64,000 nt of DNA from Arthrobacter sp. U41 (GTDB taxonomy: Bacteria > Actinomycetota > Actinomycetes > Actinomycetales > Micrococcaceae): the NCBI RefSeq assembly GCF_007679325.1, contig NZ_VEGI01000004.1, positions 62,001 to 126,000 on the forward strand. The letters run 5' to 3'. Below the pieces are notes generated by a model, which had not been told where the DNA came from, searched no databases, and worked only from the letters and a program-made list of their open reading frames with translations. Position numbers and translations under genes: made by a program. Position 1 is the stretch's first letter. Each line of letters starts with the position of its first letter. Positions 35,063-43,501 of this stretch are shown in pieces.

Positions 35063-36403
35063 CTAGGCCGCGGCGTGCGCCGCCGTCCGGCGCCCCCACG
35101 CCAGTTCGCGGAGCCGGATCAGGTCCAGCGCCGGCTGGGCGGGCGGAACGCCCGGACGCTTCCGGGGAACGATGACTCGCAGGGCGGCGGGTTCGATGGT
35201 GCACCGCACCGGGGTGGCAAGCATCAGCGCCTCCCCGTCCACGCCCACCGGGATCTCGGGCACATCGGCGTCGACCATCACCTCCACTGCGGTGCGCTGG
35301 ATCAAGCCGCGCTTCGTCGCCCGGCGCAGCAGGCCCACGGCTTCACGGGTGCTGGAGGCGGAGAGCGCCACCGCACCGAGCACGCCGCGGTCGAGCCGGG
35401 TGCGGCGGCCCAAGCCCGCGAGGTCGTGGCTGCCGTACGGACCGTTGCTTACCAGCACCGCCTGCGGCCCGTCCACGGTGGTGCCGTCGATCTTGGCGTG
35501 CAGCCGGGCGCCCTTGTCGCCTTTGATGAGGTCCGGGAGCATCTGCAGGACGGTGCCGGTCTTGTCGTCGCGGTACTCGGGGCTTTGCACCACCTCGGCG
35601 TAGACCCCGAAGGAGGAGTTGTTGACGAAGGTGCGGCCGTTGATCTTGCCCAGGTCGACATGAAGCTCCACCCCGTCGCGGAGGGCATCCAGGCAGCCCG
35701 TGGGGTCCTCCCGGTCCAGGCCGAGATCCAGCGCGAAATGATTGCGGGTGCCGGCGCTGATCACCAGGAAAGGGAGGTTGTGCTCGGACGCGATGCCGGC
35801 CACCAGCGCTTGGGTTCCGTCACCCCCGGCGACGCCGAGCAGATCGGCACCCCGTTCCACGGCGTCCCGGGCCAATGCGTCCACGTCCACCTGCCCCGGC
35901 CCCTCCAGGAGCGCCACCTCGGCACCCAGCTCCTCCGCTTTGCGCTGCAGATCGAACTTCACCACCTTGCCCCCGCCGGACCGCGGGTTCATCACCACAA
36001 AGGGATGCCGCCATGCCGGAGCGGGGTACTCGGTCATCTTCGATCCCGCCCGGGGCTCCCGGAGGGCGGCCCGGGCGCACACCACCGCCACGAACACCAG
36101 CCCGACGGAGATCAGGACCTCCAACAGCAGGCCCGCCTGGACATACAGGAACACGACCACCAGCGGGGCCAGCACCGCCACTGCCAAGGCACACCAGCGC
36201 AGAAAACCGCGGCTGATGAGGAACCAATAGATACAGGCCACCGTCACAACAACGCCGCCGGCCCCGGTCAGGAGCAGGGCAACCGTGCCCGCCACGCCTG
36301 CCGCCACCAGCGGAACCACCGCCGCGCAGAACAGCGCGACATATGCGGCCCTCGCCCACCACCGCCGGGTCTGTGGGACCTCTTCGAAAGGGATGACAGT
36401 CAT
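35063..36403 (-). CDS. Diacylglycerol/lipid kinase with N-terminal membrane helices
   Basis: A 446-residue protein. Residues about 20-115 contain three to four hydrophobic helices (ALFCAAVVPLVAAGVAGTVALLL, LAVAVLAPLVVVFLYVQAGLLL). A DAGK-catalytic domain follows, with NPRSGGGK (139-146) and the nucleotide-binding GGDGT (193-197), then VISAGTRNHFALDLGLDRED. It should phosphorylate a lipid such as diacylglycerol at the membrane. AAGGAGCAGGAT lies before the ATG. The extra N-terminal helices are longer than in soluble DgkB-type enzymes. Confidence 0.9.
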   Translation of the reverse strand: MTVIPFEEVPQTRRWWARAAYVALFCAAVVPLVAAGVAGTVALLLTGAGGVVVTVACIYWFLISRGFLRWCALAVAVLAPLVVVFLYVQAGLLLEVLISVGLVFVAVVCARAALREPRAGSKMTEYPAPAWRHPFVVMNPRSGGGKVVKFDLQRKAEELGAEVALLEGPGQVDVDALARDAVERGADLLGVAGGDGTQALVAGIASEHNLPFLVISAGTRNHFALDLGLDREDPTGCLDALRDGVELHVDLGKINGRTFVNNSSFGVYAEVVQSPEYRDDKTGTVLQMLPDLIKGDKGARLHAKIDGTTVDGPQAVLVSNGPYGSHDLAGLGRRTRLDRGVLGAVALSASSTREAVGLLRRATKRGLIQRTAVEVMVDADVPEIPVGVDGEALMLATPVRCTIEPAALRVIVPRKRPGVPPAQPALDLIRLRELAWGRRTAAHAAA

Positions 36404-36487
36404 ATCCTGCTCCTTGCGGTTTTCCGGCCCCGGCCGAGCGCCTCGCCTGGCTGATCGCTTCGCCCGGTCCCGCCTGCGGTTGTGCCG

Positions 36488-36823
36488 TCAGGTTTTGATT
36501 TTCGCGACGGTCATCAGGATCGCCGAGTCCTCTTCCGCTTCCAGGCTGTGCAGCCCGTCCGGCACGATCAGCAGGTCCCCGGTCTTGCCCTGCCAGGATT
36601 CCTTGCCCGCACGCATCCGGACGCAGCCGCGGAGAACGAACACGGTGGCTTCGCCCGGATTCTGGTGCTCGCTCAGCTGCGTCCCCGCCCGGAACGCCAT
36701 CACCGTTTGGCGGAGGGTCTTCTCATGCCCGCCAAACGCAGTGTCCGCTGCACGTCCGCTGGGTGCCGCCACCGCAGCCGCAATCTGCTGCCGCGCAAGG
36801 GCATCCAGCGATATCTTCTGCAT
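36488..36823 (-). CDS. Small cupin-domain protein
   Basis: A 111-residue single-cupin protein (LSEHQNPGEATVFVLRGCVRMRAGKESWQGKTGDLLIVPDGLHSLEAEED). The motif carries two His and a Glu/Gln set suited to metal binding. The role is unknown; such proteins are often small-molecule binders or isomerases. No Shine-Dalgarno is seen. TAGGGT (minus strand, 36830-36835) lies six bases before the ATG, so the mRNA is probably leaderless. Confidence 0.83.
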   Translation of the reverse strand: MQKISLDALARQQIAAAVAAPSGRAADTAFGGHEKTLRQTVMAFRAGTQLSEHQNPGEATVFVLRGCVRMRAGKESWQGKTGDLLIVPDGLHSLEAEEDSAILMTVAKIKT

Positions 36824-36948
36824 GGGGCCACCCTACTCAGAAACAGGCTCCCTGCCGAGGGTCCTTAGCCCCGTTCTGGCTGGACCCGGACGGCATACCT
36901 TCCTTCCCCACTCTCGACCTCAACCTGCGGCCGTTCTACGCTTAATCC

Positions 36949-37752
36949 ATGCCCCGCGTGAGCGTCAACGGCATTGAGCTGTACTACGAAGAGCACGGCG
37001 CCGGGCTGCCCGTCCTGGGTATTCACGGGACGCCCAGCTCCGCAGTGCTGTGGGAGGAAGCAGCCGCCGAGCTGGCCAGGATCTGCCGCTGCCTCATCTA
37101 CGACCGCAGGGGCTTTCACCGCAGCGAGCGCCCGGTGCCGTTCGAATCCGTGGATCTGGTAGACCATGTGGACGATGCCGCCGCCCTGCTGGATGCCCTT
37201 TCCGCAACACCGGCGGTGGTTATCGGCCGCAGCACCGGCGGGGAGATCGCCCTGGCCCTGGCACACCGGCACCCGGAGAAGGTCACGGCCCTGGTCCTGC
37301 TGGAGCCCGCCGTGTTCTGGCTGGATCCGGGGGCCCAGGCCTGGGCGGGCCGGCTCCGGAACACAGTCCTGGAAGCCGCGGCACAGGACCCGGACTCCGC
37401 GGCCGCCACAGTCATCCGCGACGCCTTGGGAGACCAGATCTGGGACACGCTGCCCCGGGAGCTCCGGGAAATGTTCGCCGCCACCAGTCCGGCCGTGCTG
37501 GCTGAGATCAGGGGCGACGGCCTGGACCTCAGCGCGAACCCGCCCGCCCTGGGGCCGGAGGAGCTGGCCACGGTCGGCCTGCCGACCCTGCTGGTGTCCG
37601 CGGAGGACTCACCCGCGGTGCTGCGGACAGTCAATTCACGCCTGTCGGAGCTTCTGCCCGCGGCCGAGAGCGTTCTGGTTCCCGGCGGCCACCTCATCAA
37701 CCCCGCCCACCCCGCGGTGCTGGAGTTCCTGGGCCGCTTCACCGGCGCCTAA
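36949..37752 (+). CDS. Alpha/beta hydrolase
   Basis: A 267-residue alpha/beta-fold hydrolase. The nucleophile elbow is GRSTGG with Ser95; the oxyanion region is HGTPSSAVLW, and the catalytic His is probably in PGGHLINPAHPA. It should hydrolyse an ester or related substrate in the cytoplasm. No ribosome-binding site is seen; TACGCT lies six bases upstream of the ATG, fitting a leaderless transcript. It is divergent from the cupin gene, with 125 bp between the two starts. Confidence 0.88.
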   Translation: MPRVSVNGIELYYEEHGAGLPVLGIHGTPSSAVLWEEAAAELARICRCLIYDRRGFHRSERPVPFESVDLVDHVDDAAALLDALSATPAVVIGRSTGGEIALALAHRHPEKVTALVLLEPAVFWLDPGAQAWAGRLRNTVLEAAAQDPDSAAATVIRDALGDQIWDTLPRELREMFAATSPAVLAEIRGDGLDLSANPPALGPEELATVGLPTLLVSAEDSPAVLRTVNSRLSELLPAAESVLVPGGHLINPAHPAVLEFLGRFTGA

Positions 37753-37760
37753 ACCAAGGC

Positions 37761-38066
37761 CTAATACACCACGCGGAAATTACTGAAAGCCCCCGTGGCC
37801 CGGGAGATCGACTCGTCCACGGTGTCCACCCGTCCCGGCGCGTCCGGCGAGCGCAGCCAGCGCCGGAACTCCAGCACCACCGACTGGGGCCCCTCCGCGG
37901 CGATGCCCACCGTGCCGTCGGAGTTGTTCCTGACCGTGCCGGTCAGCCCCAGCTCCTCGGCCTTGCGCACGGTCCAGTAGCGGAAGCCGACGGCCTGCAC
38001 CACACCGTCCACCCGCGCCGTCAGCCGGACCCACTCGCCGGAATCGCCCTTCCGAAACTCAGCCAT
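37761..38066 (-). CDS. acyP: Acylphosphatase
   Basis: A 101-residue acylphosphatase. The phosphate loop GVVQAVGFRYWT with catalytic Arg29 and the second signature GTVRNNSDGTVGIAAEGP with Asn47 are intact. It hydrolyses carboxyl-phosphate bonds such as acyl phosphates. The gene converges on the hydrolase gene with eight bases between stops. TTAGAT/TAGATT lies five to six bases upstream of the ATG on the minus strand, suggesting leaderless translation. Confidence 0.92.
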   Translation of the reverse strand: MAEFRKGDSGEWVRLTARVDGVVQAVGFRYWTVRKAEELGLTGTVRNNSDGTVGIAAEGPQSVVLEFRRWLRSPDAPGRVDTVDESISRATGAFSNFRVVY

Positions 38067-38267
38067 GCCCCAATCTAACGCCCCTCACGGAGACCACCGC
38101 CAGAGGACTGGCGCACTTTCCACATAGGGACCTTCGCCCCTTACGTTCCGCAGACCGCAGTAGGAATGATGGTCGGGTGCGCTGCGGGGACGTGTCGAGA
38201 AAATGGCATGGCACATGGACGTGTCTTAACCTCCCGCCGCGTGGCATTGCCCGAGAGGACAAAGACG

Positions 38268-38531
38268 ATGGCAGGACAATTCGAAATCTTCACGGACGCT
38301 GAGGCGAACGTCCGTTTCCGGCTCCTCGGCGCCGACGGAACGGTCTTGGCGATATCCAAGGCCTTCGAGGACAAGCGGGCCGCCGCTGAGGGCATCATGG
38401 CAGTCCGCGAGTGCGCCGGCACCGGCCTGATCAAGGAAGCCCGCTCCAACGCCTGGGGCGGCACCGGCACCACCCGGGCAGGCCTGCCGAAACCGGCGCA
38501 ACGCCGGCACCGGCATATCCCCGCCGTTTAG
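38268..38531 (+). CDS. YegP-like DUF1508 protein
   Basis: An 87-residue protein with one DUF1508 (YegP) repeat: FEIFTDAEANVRFRLLGADGTVLAISKAFEDKRAAAEGIMAVRECA. It is small, basic at the C-terminus and of unknown function. The ATG at 38268 follows GAGAGGA with good spacing; the longer frame upstream adds an unrelated Cys/Arg-rich stretch and is not used. Confidence 0.85.
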   Translation: MAGQFEIFTDAEANVRFRLLGADGTVLAISKAFEDKRAAAEGIMAVRECAGTGLIKEARSNAWGGTGTTRAGLPKPAQRRHRHIPAV

Positions 38532-38584
38532 AAAACCGAAGACCCGCCGTCTAAGCGGCGAAGCAGCAACCTTCCGGGCCGCCG

Positions 38585-38620
38585 CATATGTGCATACTCG
38601 TGCACATATGCATCTATAAT
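38585..38620 (+). promoter_or_regulatory. 10-bp inverted repeat and consensus -10 of the MFS-arsR operon
   Basis: CATATGTGCA-TACTCG-TGCACATATG (38585-38610) is a perfect 10-bp inverted repeat. A perfect TATAAT (38615-38620) follows, six bases before the ATG at 38627. The -35 region overlaps the repeat, so a bound ArsR dimer would block transcription. This is the clearest operator-promoter unit in the window. Confidence 0.8.
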
Positions 38621-38626
38621 GGGTCC

Positions 38627-39901
38627 ATGCTCTCGGTTCTCAAAGACGGTACTTACCGGCGGCTGTTCGCCGCACAGGTTGTGGCACTGCTCGGCACCGG
38701 CCTGTTGACTGTCGCGCTGGGTCTCCTCGCGTTTGACCTCGCGGGCAGCGACGCCGGGGCCGTGCTGGGCACGGCCCTGCTGATCAAGATGCTGGCCTAT
38801 GTGGGCTTCGCTCCCGTGGTCAATGCCCTGGTGGCCAAGTTGCCGAAGAAGCCGGTGCTGATCGGCGCGGACCTGGTGCGTGCGGCGATGGCGGTGTGCC
38901 TGCCGTTCATCACGGAGGCCTGGCAGATCTACGTGGTCATTTTCCTGCTGCAGTCCGCCTCGGCAACTTTCACGCCCGCATTCCAGTCGTTGATCCCGAC
39001 AGTGCTCAAGGACGAGCGGGATTACACCCGTGCACTGTCGCTGTCCCGGCTGGCCTATGACATGGAAGCGCTGGTCAGCCCGGCTGCGGCCGCTCTGCTG
39101 CTGACCGTCCTGAGCTACAACAACCTGTTCCTGGGCACGGTGGCCGGGTTCCTGTTCTCCGCCTTGATGGTGGTGATCACCGCGCTGCCCCGGGTCGAGG
39201 CACTGACCGGGCCCGCGATGTCCATATGGCACCGGACCACCCTGGGGGCCCGCATTTTCTGGCGCAACAGTCGCCTGCGGTCCCTGCTGGCGCTGAACCT
39301 GGTGGTCGCGGCACCAACTGCCCTGGTGCTGGTCAACACCGTGGTCTATGTCCGCGATGTGCTCGGCCGCCCGGACACGGATCTGGCACTGGCCCTAGCC
39401 TGCTTCGGTATCGGCTCCATGCTGGTGGCGGTGTTCGCGCCCCGGGTCCTGGAGCGGTTCGGGGACCGGGCGGTGATGCTGACCGGCGCCGTCGTGATTC
39501 CAGTGGCCCTCGGCGGCGCCACCGCGGCCATGTTCCTGGCCCCGCCCGGCACCGGGTGGTGGCTGCTGCTGGGGCTGTGGTTCGTACTGGGGGCGGGGAA
39601 TTCCACCATCCTGACGCCGTCCGCCCGGCTGCTGCGTGACGCGTCCACCGATGCCACCCGCCCGTACGTGTTCACGGCCCAGTTCTCCCTGTCCCACGCC
39701 TGCTACATCGTCGCCTACCCGCTGGCCGGGTGGGCCGGCGCCGCAGCAGGGCTGGGCTGGGCGGCACTCTTGCTGACAATTCTTGCGATACTAGGCAGTG
39801 CAGGAGCATTCCTGTCCTGGCCCGGACGCATCCGGGGAGCAGAAGCCCGCGAGGAGGAGACCGTTGAGCAGCCAGCCGAACCTACCGCCGCGCGCCGCTG
39901 A
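38627..39901 (+). CDS. MFS transporter
   Basis: A 424-residue carrier with about 12 helices (YRRLFAAQVVALLGTGLLTVALGLLAFDLAG at the start). It resembles MFS exporters that are co-encoded with ArsR regulators. The ATG at 38627 is chosen because the consensus TATAAT lies six bases upstream, implying a leaderless mRNA; a start at 38588 would lie inside the operator. The 3' end overlaps the arsR-type start by 38 bases. The exported compound is unknown. Confidence 0.88.
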   Translation: MLSVLKDGTYRRLFAAQVVALLGTGLLTVALGLLAFDLAGSDAGAVLGTALLIKMLAYVGFAPVVNALVAKLPKKPVLIGADLVRAAMAVCLPFITEAWQIYVVIFLLQSASATFTPAFQSLIPTVLKDERDYTRALSLSRLAYDMEALVSPAAAALLLTVLSYNNLFLGTVAGFLFSALMVVITALPRVEALTGPAMSIWHRTTLGARIFWRNSRLRSLLALNLVVAAPTALVLVNTVVYVRDVLGRPDTDLALALACFGIGSMLVAVFAPRVLERFGDRAVMLTGAVVIPVALGGATAAMFLAPPGTGWWLLLGLWFVLGAGNSTILTPSARLLRDASTDATRPYVFTAQFSLSHACYIVAYPLAGWAGAAAGLGWAALLLTILAILGSAGAFLSWPGRIRGAEAREEETVEQPAEPTAARR

Positions 39902-40238
39902 GGAACCCTCGCTCGTCCATGCGGTAGCGCCCGGAACGGAGCTGCTGGAAACCGCCGCCGGAACTTTGCGGATGCTGGCCGAACCAACCCGCCTGCACCT
40001 GCTCTGGCAGCTCGCCCAGGGCCCGAAAACCGTCACCGAGCTCACGACGGCGGCCCAGGCGCCCCGCACCGTGGTCAGCCAGCATCTGGCCAAGCTCAGG
40101 CTCAGCGGCATCGTTGACACCCGCAAGGACGGCCGGCACGTCATCTATTCCCTGCACGACGGCCATCTCATCCGACTCATCCAGGAAACCATCAACCACG
40201 CCGACCACAAGATCACCGGCGAACCCGTCCACGACTAG
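39864..40238 (+). CDS. ArsR-family transcriptional regulator
   Basis: A 124-residue winged-helix repressor (TLRMLAEPTRLHLLWQLAQGPKTVTELTTAAQAPRTVVSQHLAKLRLSGIVDTRKDGRHVIYSL). The CXC metal motif of metal-sensing ArsR proteins is absent. C-terminal His residues (LHDGHLIRL, NHADHK) might bind metal at an alternative site. The TTG at 39864 is the best start: GAGGAGGAGA lies directly upstream, and the start overlaps the MFS gene. It probably binds the inverted repeat at 38585-38610. Confidence 0.88.
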   Translation: MSSQPNLPPRAAEEPSLVHAVAPGTELLETAAGTLRMLAEPTRLHLLWQLAQGPKTVTELTTAAQAPRTVVSQHLAKLRLSGIVDTRKDGRHVIYSLHDGHLIRLIQETINHADHKITGEPVHD

Positions 40239-40246
40239 CGGGTCCC

Positions 40247-40339
40247 CCGACGGCGGTCCTCTATGGGGAGTCCGCCGACGGCGGTCCTCTATGGGGAGTC
40301 CGCCGACGGCGGTCCTCTATGGGGAGTCCCCCGACGGCG
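40247..40339. repeat. 28-bp tandem repeat, three copies plus part of a fourth
   Basis: Units at 40247-40274, 40275-40302 and 40303-40330 are identical except for the last base of the third, and the first nine bases of a fourth follow. Each unit contains CCGACGGCGG and CTATGGGGAGTCC. On the minus strand each copy contains the codons for GDSP or ADSP and a stop, so the array duplicates the 3' end of the lipoprotein gene. It fills the gap between two convergent genes. Confidence 0.95.
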
Positions 40340-41102
40340 CGGCGCTGCCGGTCGGCGCATCGGCCGGGCGCAGGGACGTGATCATTTTCCGGACGTCCTG
40401 GTACTCCGGCGTCGACGCGTACAGCTTGGCCTTCTCCAGATACGGCAGCTTGGGGTCGCCGGGCGTTGTGTTGCTCTCCGGGTTGTAGGTGCCGCCGAAG
40501 AACGCGCCGCTCGGCGGCCAGAGGAACAGGTGGAACATGGGGCACGCCAGCTCGCCGGGCTCCTCGGGGATCATGGTGATGCCGTAGGCGGCGATAGTGG
40601 ATTGCGTGGACACCGGGTCCGGGTCGTCGCCCCGGGACTCGAACACGTAGCGGGGCACGCCGCCGTCGGCGCCTCCTCCCTCGGCGAGGGCCACCATCGG
40701 CTCCGAATCGTAGACCTCGTAAGGGGTCTTCCCGACGCACTCCGCGCCGGTGACAATGTTGGTCCGCAGGCCGGCCATCGTTTTCCCGTCAGCGTTGAGC
40801 ACGTCCACGAACTCTCCGCCCAGCGCCCCGCCGGGGTCCTTGACCGTCCAGCCCGCGGGGTAGTCGAACGACAGTCCCCCGTCCGTCGTCGTAAACGTCT
40901 TCCAGCCGGACGACGGCGTCCCCTCCTCGGACGGCGACCCGGACGGCGTCGTGGGTGACGGTGCTGTGGTGCTGCTTGGCGTCTGACTTGCGGGAGGAGC
41001 TGGTTCCGGCACCAGGCCGCAGGACGCCAGCAGAAAGGCCGCCCCGATGGCGCCAACAGTGGCGCCCCAGGCGGCGCCGGGGCGTCCGGCCGGTTTCCTC
41101 AC
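40317..41102 (-). CDS. Secreted lipoprotein, paralogue of the upstream gene (copy B)
   Basis: A 261-residue lipoprotein. The GTG at 41102 gives a signal peptide ending LLASC (Cys28), then a Ser/Thr/Pro-rich linker and a domain beginning GWKTFTTTDGGLSFDYPAGWTVKDP. The WxxF..DG..FDYP pattern recalls PsbP-like folds, without proof. It aligns with the product of 41107-41817 over almost the whole mature length, including GKTMAGLRT, GAEC, YGIT and SLRPA. It starts five bases after the stop of that gene. Its own stop lies in the third unit of the 28-bp tandem repeat. The role is unknown. Confidence 0.8.
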   Translation of the reverse strand: MRKPAGRPGAAWGATVGAIGAAFLLASCGLVPEPAPPASQTPSSTTAPSPTTPSGSPSEEGTPSSGWKTFTTTDGGLSFDYPAGWTVKDPGGALGGEFVDVLNADGKTMAGLRTNIVTGAECVGKTPYEVYDSEPMVALAEGGGADGGVPRYVFESRGDDPDPVSTQSTIAAYGITMIPEEPGELACPMFHLFLWPPSGAFFGGTYNPESNTTPGDPKLPYLEKAKLYASTPEYQDVRKMITSLRPADAPTGSAAPSGDSP

Positions 41103-41106
41103 ATCC

Positions 41107-41817
41107 CTACTTTCCGGCCGGCCGCAGTGACATGATGGCCTGCTTGACGTCTTTGTACTCGGTGGTGTCCATGTACACCTCGGGGGTGTCCACGTTCTTG
41201 GGAGCGCCCGGGGTGGTGTCGAACGGGTCATAGACGCCGCTGAACATGGCGCGGTTGGGCGGCCAGGTGAAGTAGTGGGAGATGGGACAGGCCTTGTCCC
41301 CAACGGCTTCCGGTTCGGAGGTGATGCCGTAGCCCAGGGTCAAAGACTTCGACGGATCGCTCGACGCCGGGTCAGTCCGCCCCTCGTACACGAACCTGGG
41401 GGTCACCCCGTCCTGGGCCAGCGCCGGGACCGGCTCGGTGTCGTACACCATAAAGGGGAGCGTCTCCGGGCACTCGGCGCCGGCGACCATGCCGGTCCGC
41501 AGGGTGGCCATCGTCTTGCCGTAGTCACTCACCAGGGCCACAAACACACCGCCTTCTGCCGGCGGCCCGGCCGGGTCCACGATGGTCCACGCCTCCGGGT
41601 AGTCGAACGCGAGCGTGCCGTCCGACGTCGTGAACGTCTTCCAGCCAGCCGGGACCGTGACGGAAGGTGAAACGGGCGTCGAGGGCGGGGCGCTGGCAGC
41701 GGCGCTGGTGGCCGGGGGGCTGGTGGACGGGGCTGCCGACGGTGTCCCGCAACCCGCGAGGACGGCTGCCGCGCAAACAGCGGAAATGACTGTGGCCAAC
41801 GATGCGGCTGGGCGCAT
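41107..41817 (-). CDS. Secreted lipoprotein (copy A)
   Basis: A 236-residue lipoprotein with lipobox VLAGC (Cys23) and a Ser/Pro/Ala-rich linker, then GWKTFTTSDGTLAFDYPEAWTIVDPAG. The ATG at 41817 has GGGAGGG nine bases upstream; the open frame beyond it lacks signal-peptide logic. It is a tandem paralogue of the gene at 40317-41102, sharing SLRPA at the end and Cys pairs (GAEC and ACPISH) that could form a disulfide. The function is unknown; a surface-anchored binding or inhibitor role is possible. Confidence 0.8.
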   Translation of the reverse strand: MRPAASLATVISAVCAAAVLAGCGTPSAAPSTSPPATSAAASAPPSTPVSPSVTVPAGWKTFTTSDGTLAFDYPEAWTIVDPAGPPAEGGVFVALVSDYGKTMATLRTGMVAGAECPETLPFMVYDTEPVPALAQDGVTPRFVYEGRTDPASSDPSKSLTLGYGITSEPEAVGDKACPISHYFTWPPNRAMFSGVYDPFDTTPGAPKNVDTPEVYMDTTEYKDVKQAIMSLRPAGK

Positions 41818-42006
41818 GACACCCTCCCTGGAAATATTCAGTGATTGGACCATTCTGGGGGGTTTCAGCGGGGAAACTAGGGCCTTTGGGCCCTAAGTGT
41901 CCCGGCGTGCGGATCGTGGCTTCACCGATACTTCCGGCCGTGATGCTTCCCACGTTGAGTGCCTCCTGATTTCAGTTGGCCGCGGAAGCTTGCTAGAGCT
42001 TAAGTA

Positions 42007-43299
42007 ATGCAAGACGTCCTCGATCCCGCCATGCCCTTCCTGATTCCCATCCTCGCGGTCGCGCTCGCCGTGGCCGGCGGCCTCCTCGCCTCCTGGCTGG
42101 TGCGCCGGGTGGTGCTCCGCCTCAACCGCAAGCAGGAAGCGCTCCGCGAGACCTCCCGGGTGGCACGGCTGCCGCTGCGCCTGGCCCTCTGCCTGATCGG
42201 CGTGCGGATCGCCCTGGGCCTCACCACCGAGGACGCCGAGTGGCGCCGCAACCTGGACCACGCGCTGCAGATCGCGCTGATCGGATCGCTCGCCTGGCTG
42301 GCCATCGCCGTGCTGCTCATCATCGAGACCTTGGTGCTCACCCGCTACCGGGTGGACGTGGCGGACAACCGCCGGGCCCGCAGGCTCCGCACGCAGGTGA
42401 TCCTGGCCCGGCGGATCGGTGTCGCCCTGATCGCCATCGTGGCGCTCGGCGTCGCCATGCTGACGTTCCCCGCGATCCAGGCCCTCGGCGCCGGCTTGCT
42501 GGCCTCCGCCGGCGTGATCTCGATCGTGGCCGGCCTCGCCGCGCAGACCTCCCTGGTGAACGTTTTCGCCGGCATCCAGCTCGCCTTCACGGACGCGATC
42601 CGTGTGGACGACGTAGTGGTGGTGCAGAAGGAATGGGGCCGGATCGAGGAGATCACCCTGACCTACGTGGTGGTCCACATCTGGGACGACCGCCGGCTGA
42701 TCCTGCCCTCCACGTACTTCACCACCACCCCGTTCGAAAACTGGACACGGCGGCAGTCCGAAGTCATGGGCACGGTGGAGTTCGACCTCGACTGGCGCGC
42801 CCCGGTGGAAGACATGCGCGCCGAGCTCAAGAGGGTTCTGGCCACCACCGAACTCTGGGACGAGCGGGTGGGCATCCTGCAGATCACCGACGCGACCGCC
42901 GGCTTCGTCCGGGTCCGGATCCTGGTCAGCGCCGCGGACAGCGCCCAGCTCTTTGACCTGCGCTGCCTCATCCGCGAGGAGCTGGTGCTCTTCCTGCAGC
43001 AGGAACACCCGACGGCGCTCCCCCACGTCCGGCTCGAATCGCTCGGCGCCGTTTCGCTGGGGGCCGGAACGCCCGGGGCCTCCAATACGGCGGGTCCGGC
43101 CCGCACCCCCGGTCCTTCCGCGTCGAAGCGGCCCGGCAAGGTCTCCGCGGCGGCCGAGCCCGGCCGGCACCCGGCCGATCCCCACGACTCCCAGCTGTTC
43201 ACGGGCTCCATCGAGGCGATCCAGCGCTCCAAGGCGTTCACCGGCCCCGGCGAGGAAGTATTCGAAGAGCGGGACAAGAGCATCGCCGCGCAGAACTGA
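42007..43299 (+). CDS. MscS-family mechanosensitive ion channel
   Basis: A 430-residue channel. Helices at about 9-29, 55-72, 90-115 and 137-158 precede the pore-lining and beta-domain region GLAAQTSLVNVFAGIQLAFTDAIRVDDVVVVQKEWGRIEEITL (about 177-219). The C-terminal 90 residues are Gly/Ala/Pro-rich and disordered. It should open under membrane tension to release solutes. No clear ribosome-binding site precedes the ATG. The 189-bp gap upstream of the start shows no recognisable element beyond the promoter region of the divergent lipoprotein gene. Confidence 0.9.
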   Translation: MQDVLDPAMPFLIPILAVALAVAGGLLASWLVRRVVLRLNRKQEALRETSRVARLPLRLALCLIGVRIALGLTTEDAEWRRNLDHALQIALIGSLAWLAIAVLLIIETLVLTRYRVDVADNRRARRLRTQVILARRIGVALIAIVALGVAMLTFPAIQALGAGLLASAGVISIVAGLAAQTSLVNVFAGIQLAFTDAIRVDDVVVVQKEWGRIEEITLTYVVVHIWDDRRLILPSTYFTTTPFENWTRRQSEVMGTVEFDLDWRAPVEDMRAELKRVLATTELWDERVGILQITDATAGFVRVRILVSAADSAQLFDLRCLIREELVLFLQQEHPTALPHVRLESLGAVSLGAGTPGASNTAGPARTPGPSASKRPGKVSAAAEPGRHPADPHDSQLFTGSIEAIQRSKAFTGPGEEVFEERDKSIAAQN

Positions 43300-43318
43300 C
43301 GCGCTGTGGGCGGCGCCG

Positions 43319-43390
43319 CCGTCGTCGTCGTCGTCGTCCGACACTGTCCGGCACTGTCCGGTGCCGCCCGGCGTCGTCCGGCGTCGTCCA
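43319..43390. repeat. GTC-rich simple repeats after the mscS-type gene
   Basis: A run of six CGT/GTC triplets is followed by imperfect direct repeats of CGACACTGTCCGG / CGGCACTGTCCGG and CGGCGTCGTC units. It lies in a 202-bp gap and has no clear hairpin. It may be a slippage-prone simple-sequence tract. Confidence 0.7.
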
Positions 43391-43501
43391 CATAGCGCCG
43401 AAGGGGTCTTCCCTGCCCGCGGGAACTGTTCAATAATCAGACGTTGGTGAGTCAGCGCCGGTGCTGACCGCCGAGCCTGCTGGACCAGCTGAGGAGACCC
43501 G

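Noticed and set aside
34664..36454. Long plus-strand open frame opposite the lipid kinase gene
   Set aside because: The kinase motifs GGDGT and NPRSGGGK are on the minus strand, and the antisense frame has no recognisable domain.
40247..40339. 28-bp repeats as a CRISPR array
   Set aside because: The units abut without spacers, there are no cas genes, and the units derive from the end of the neighbouring gene.
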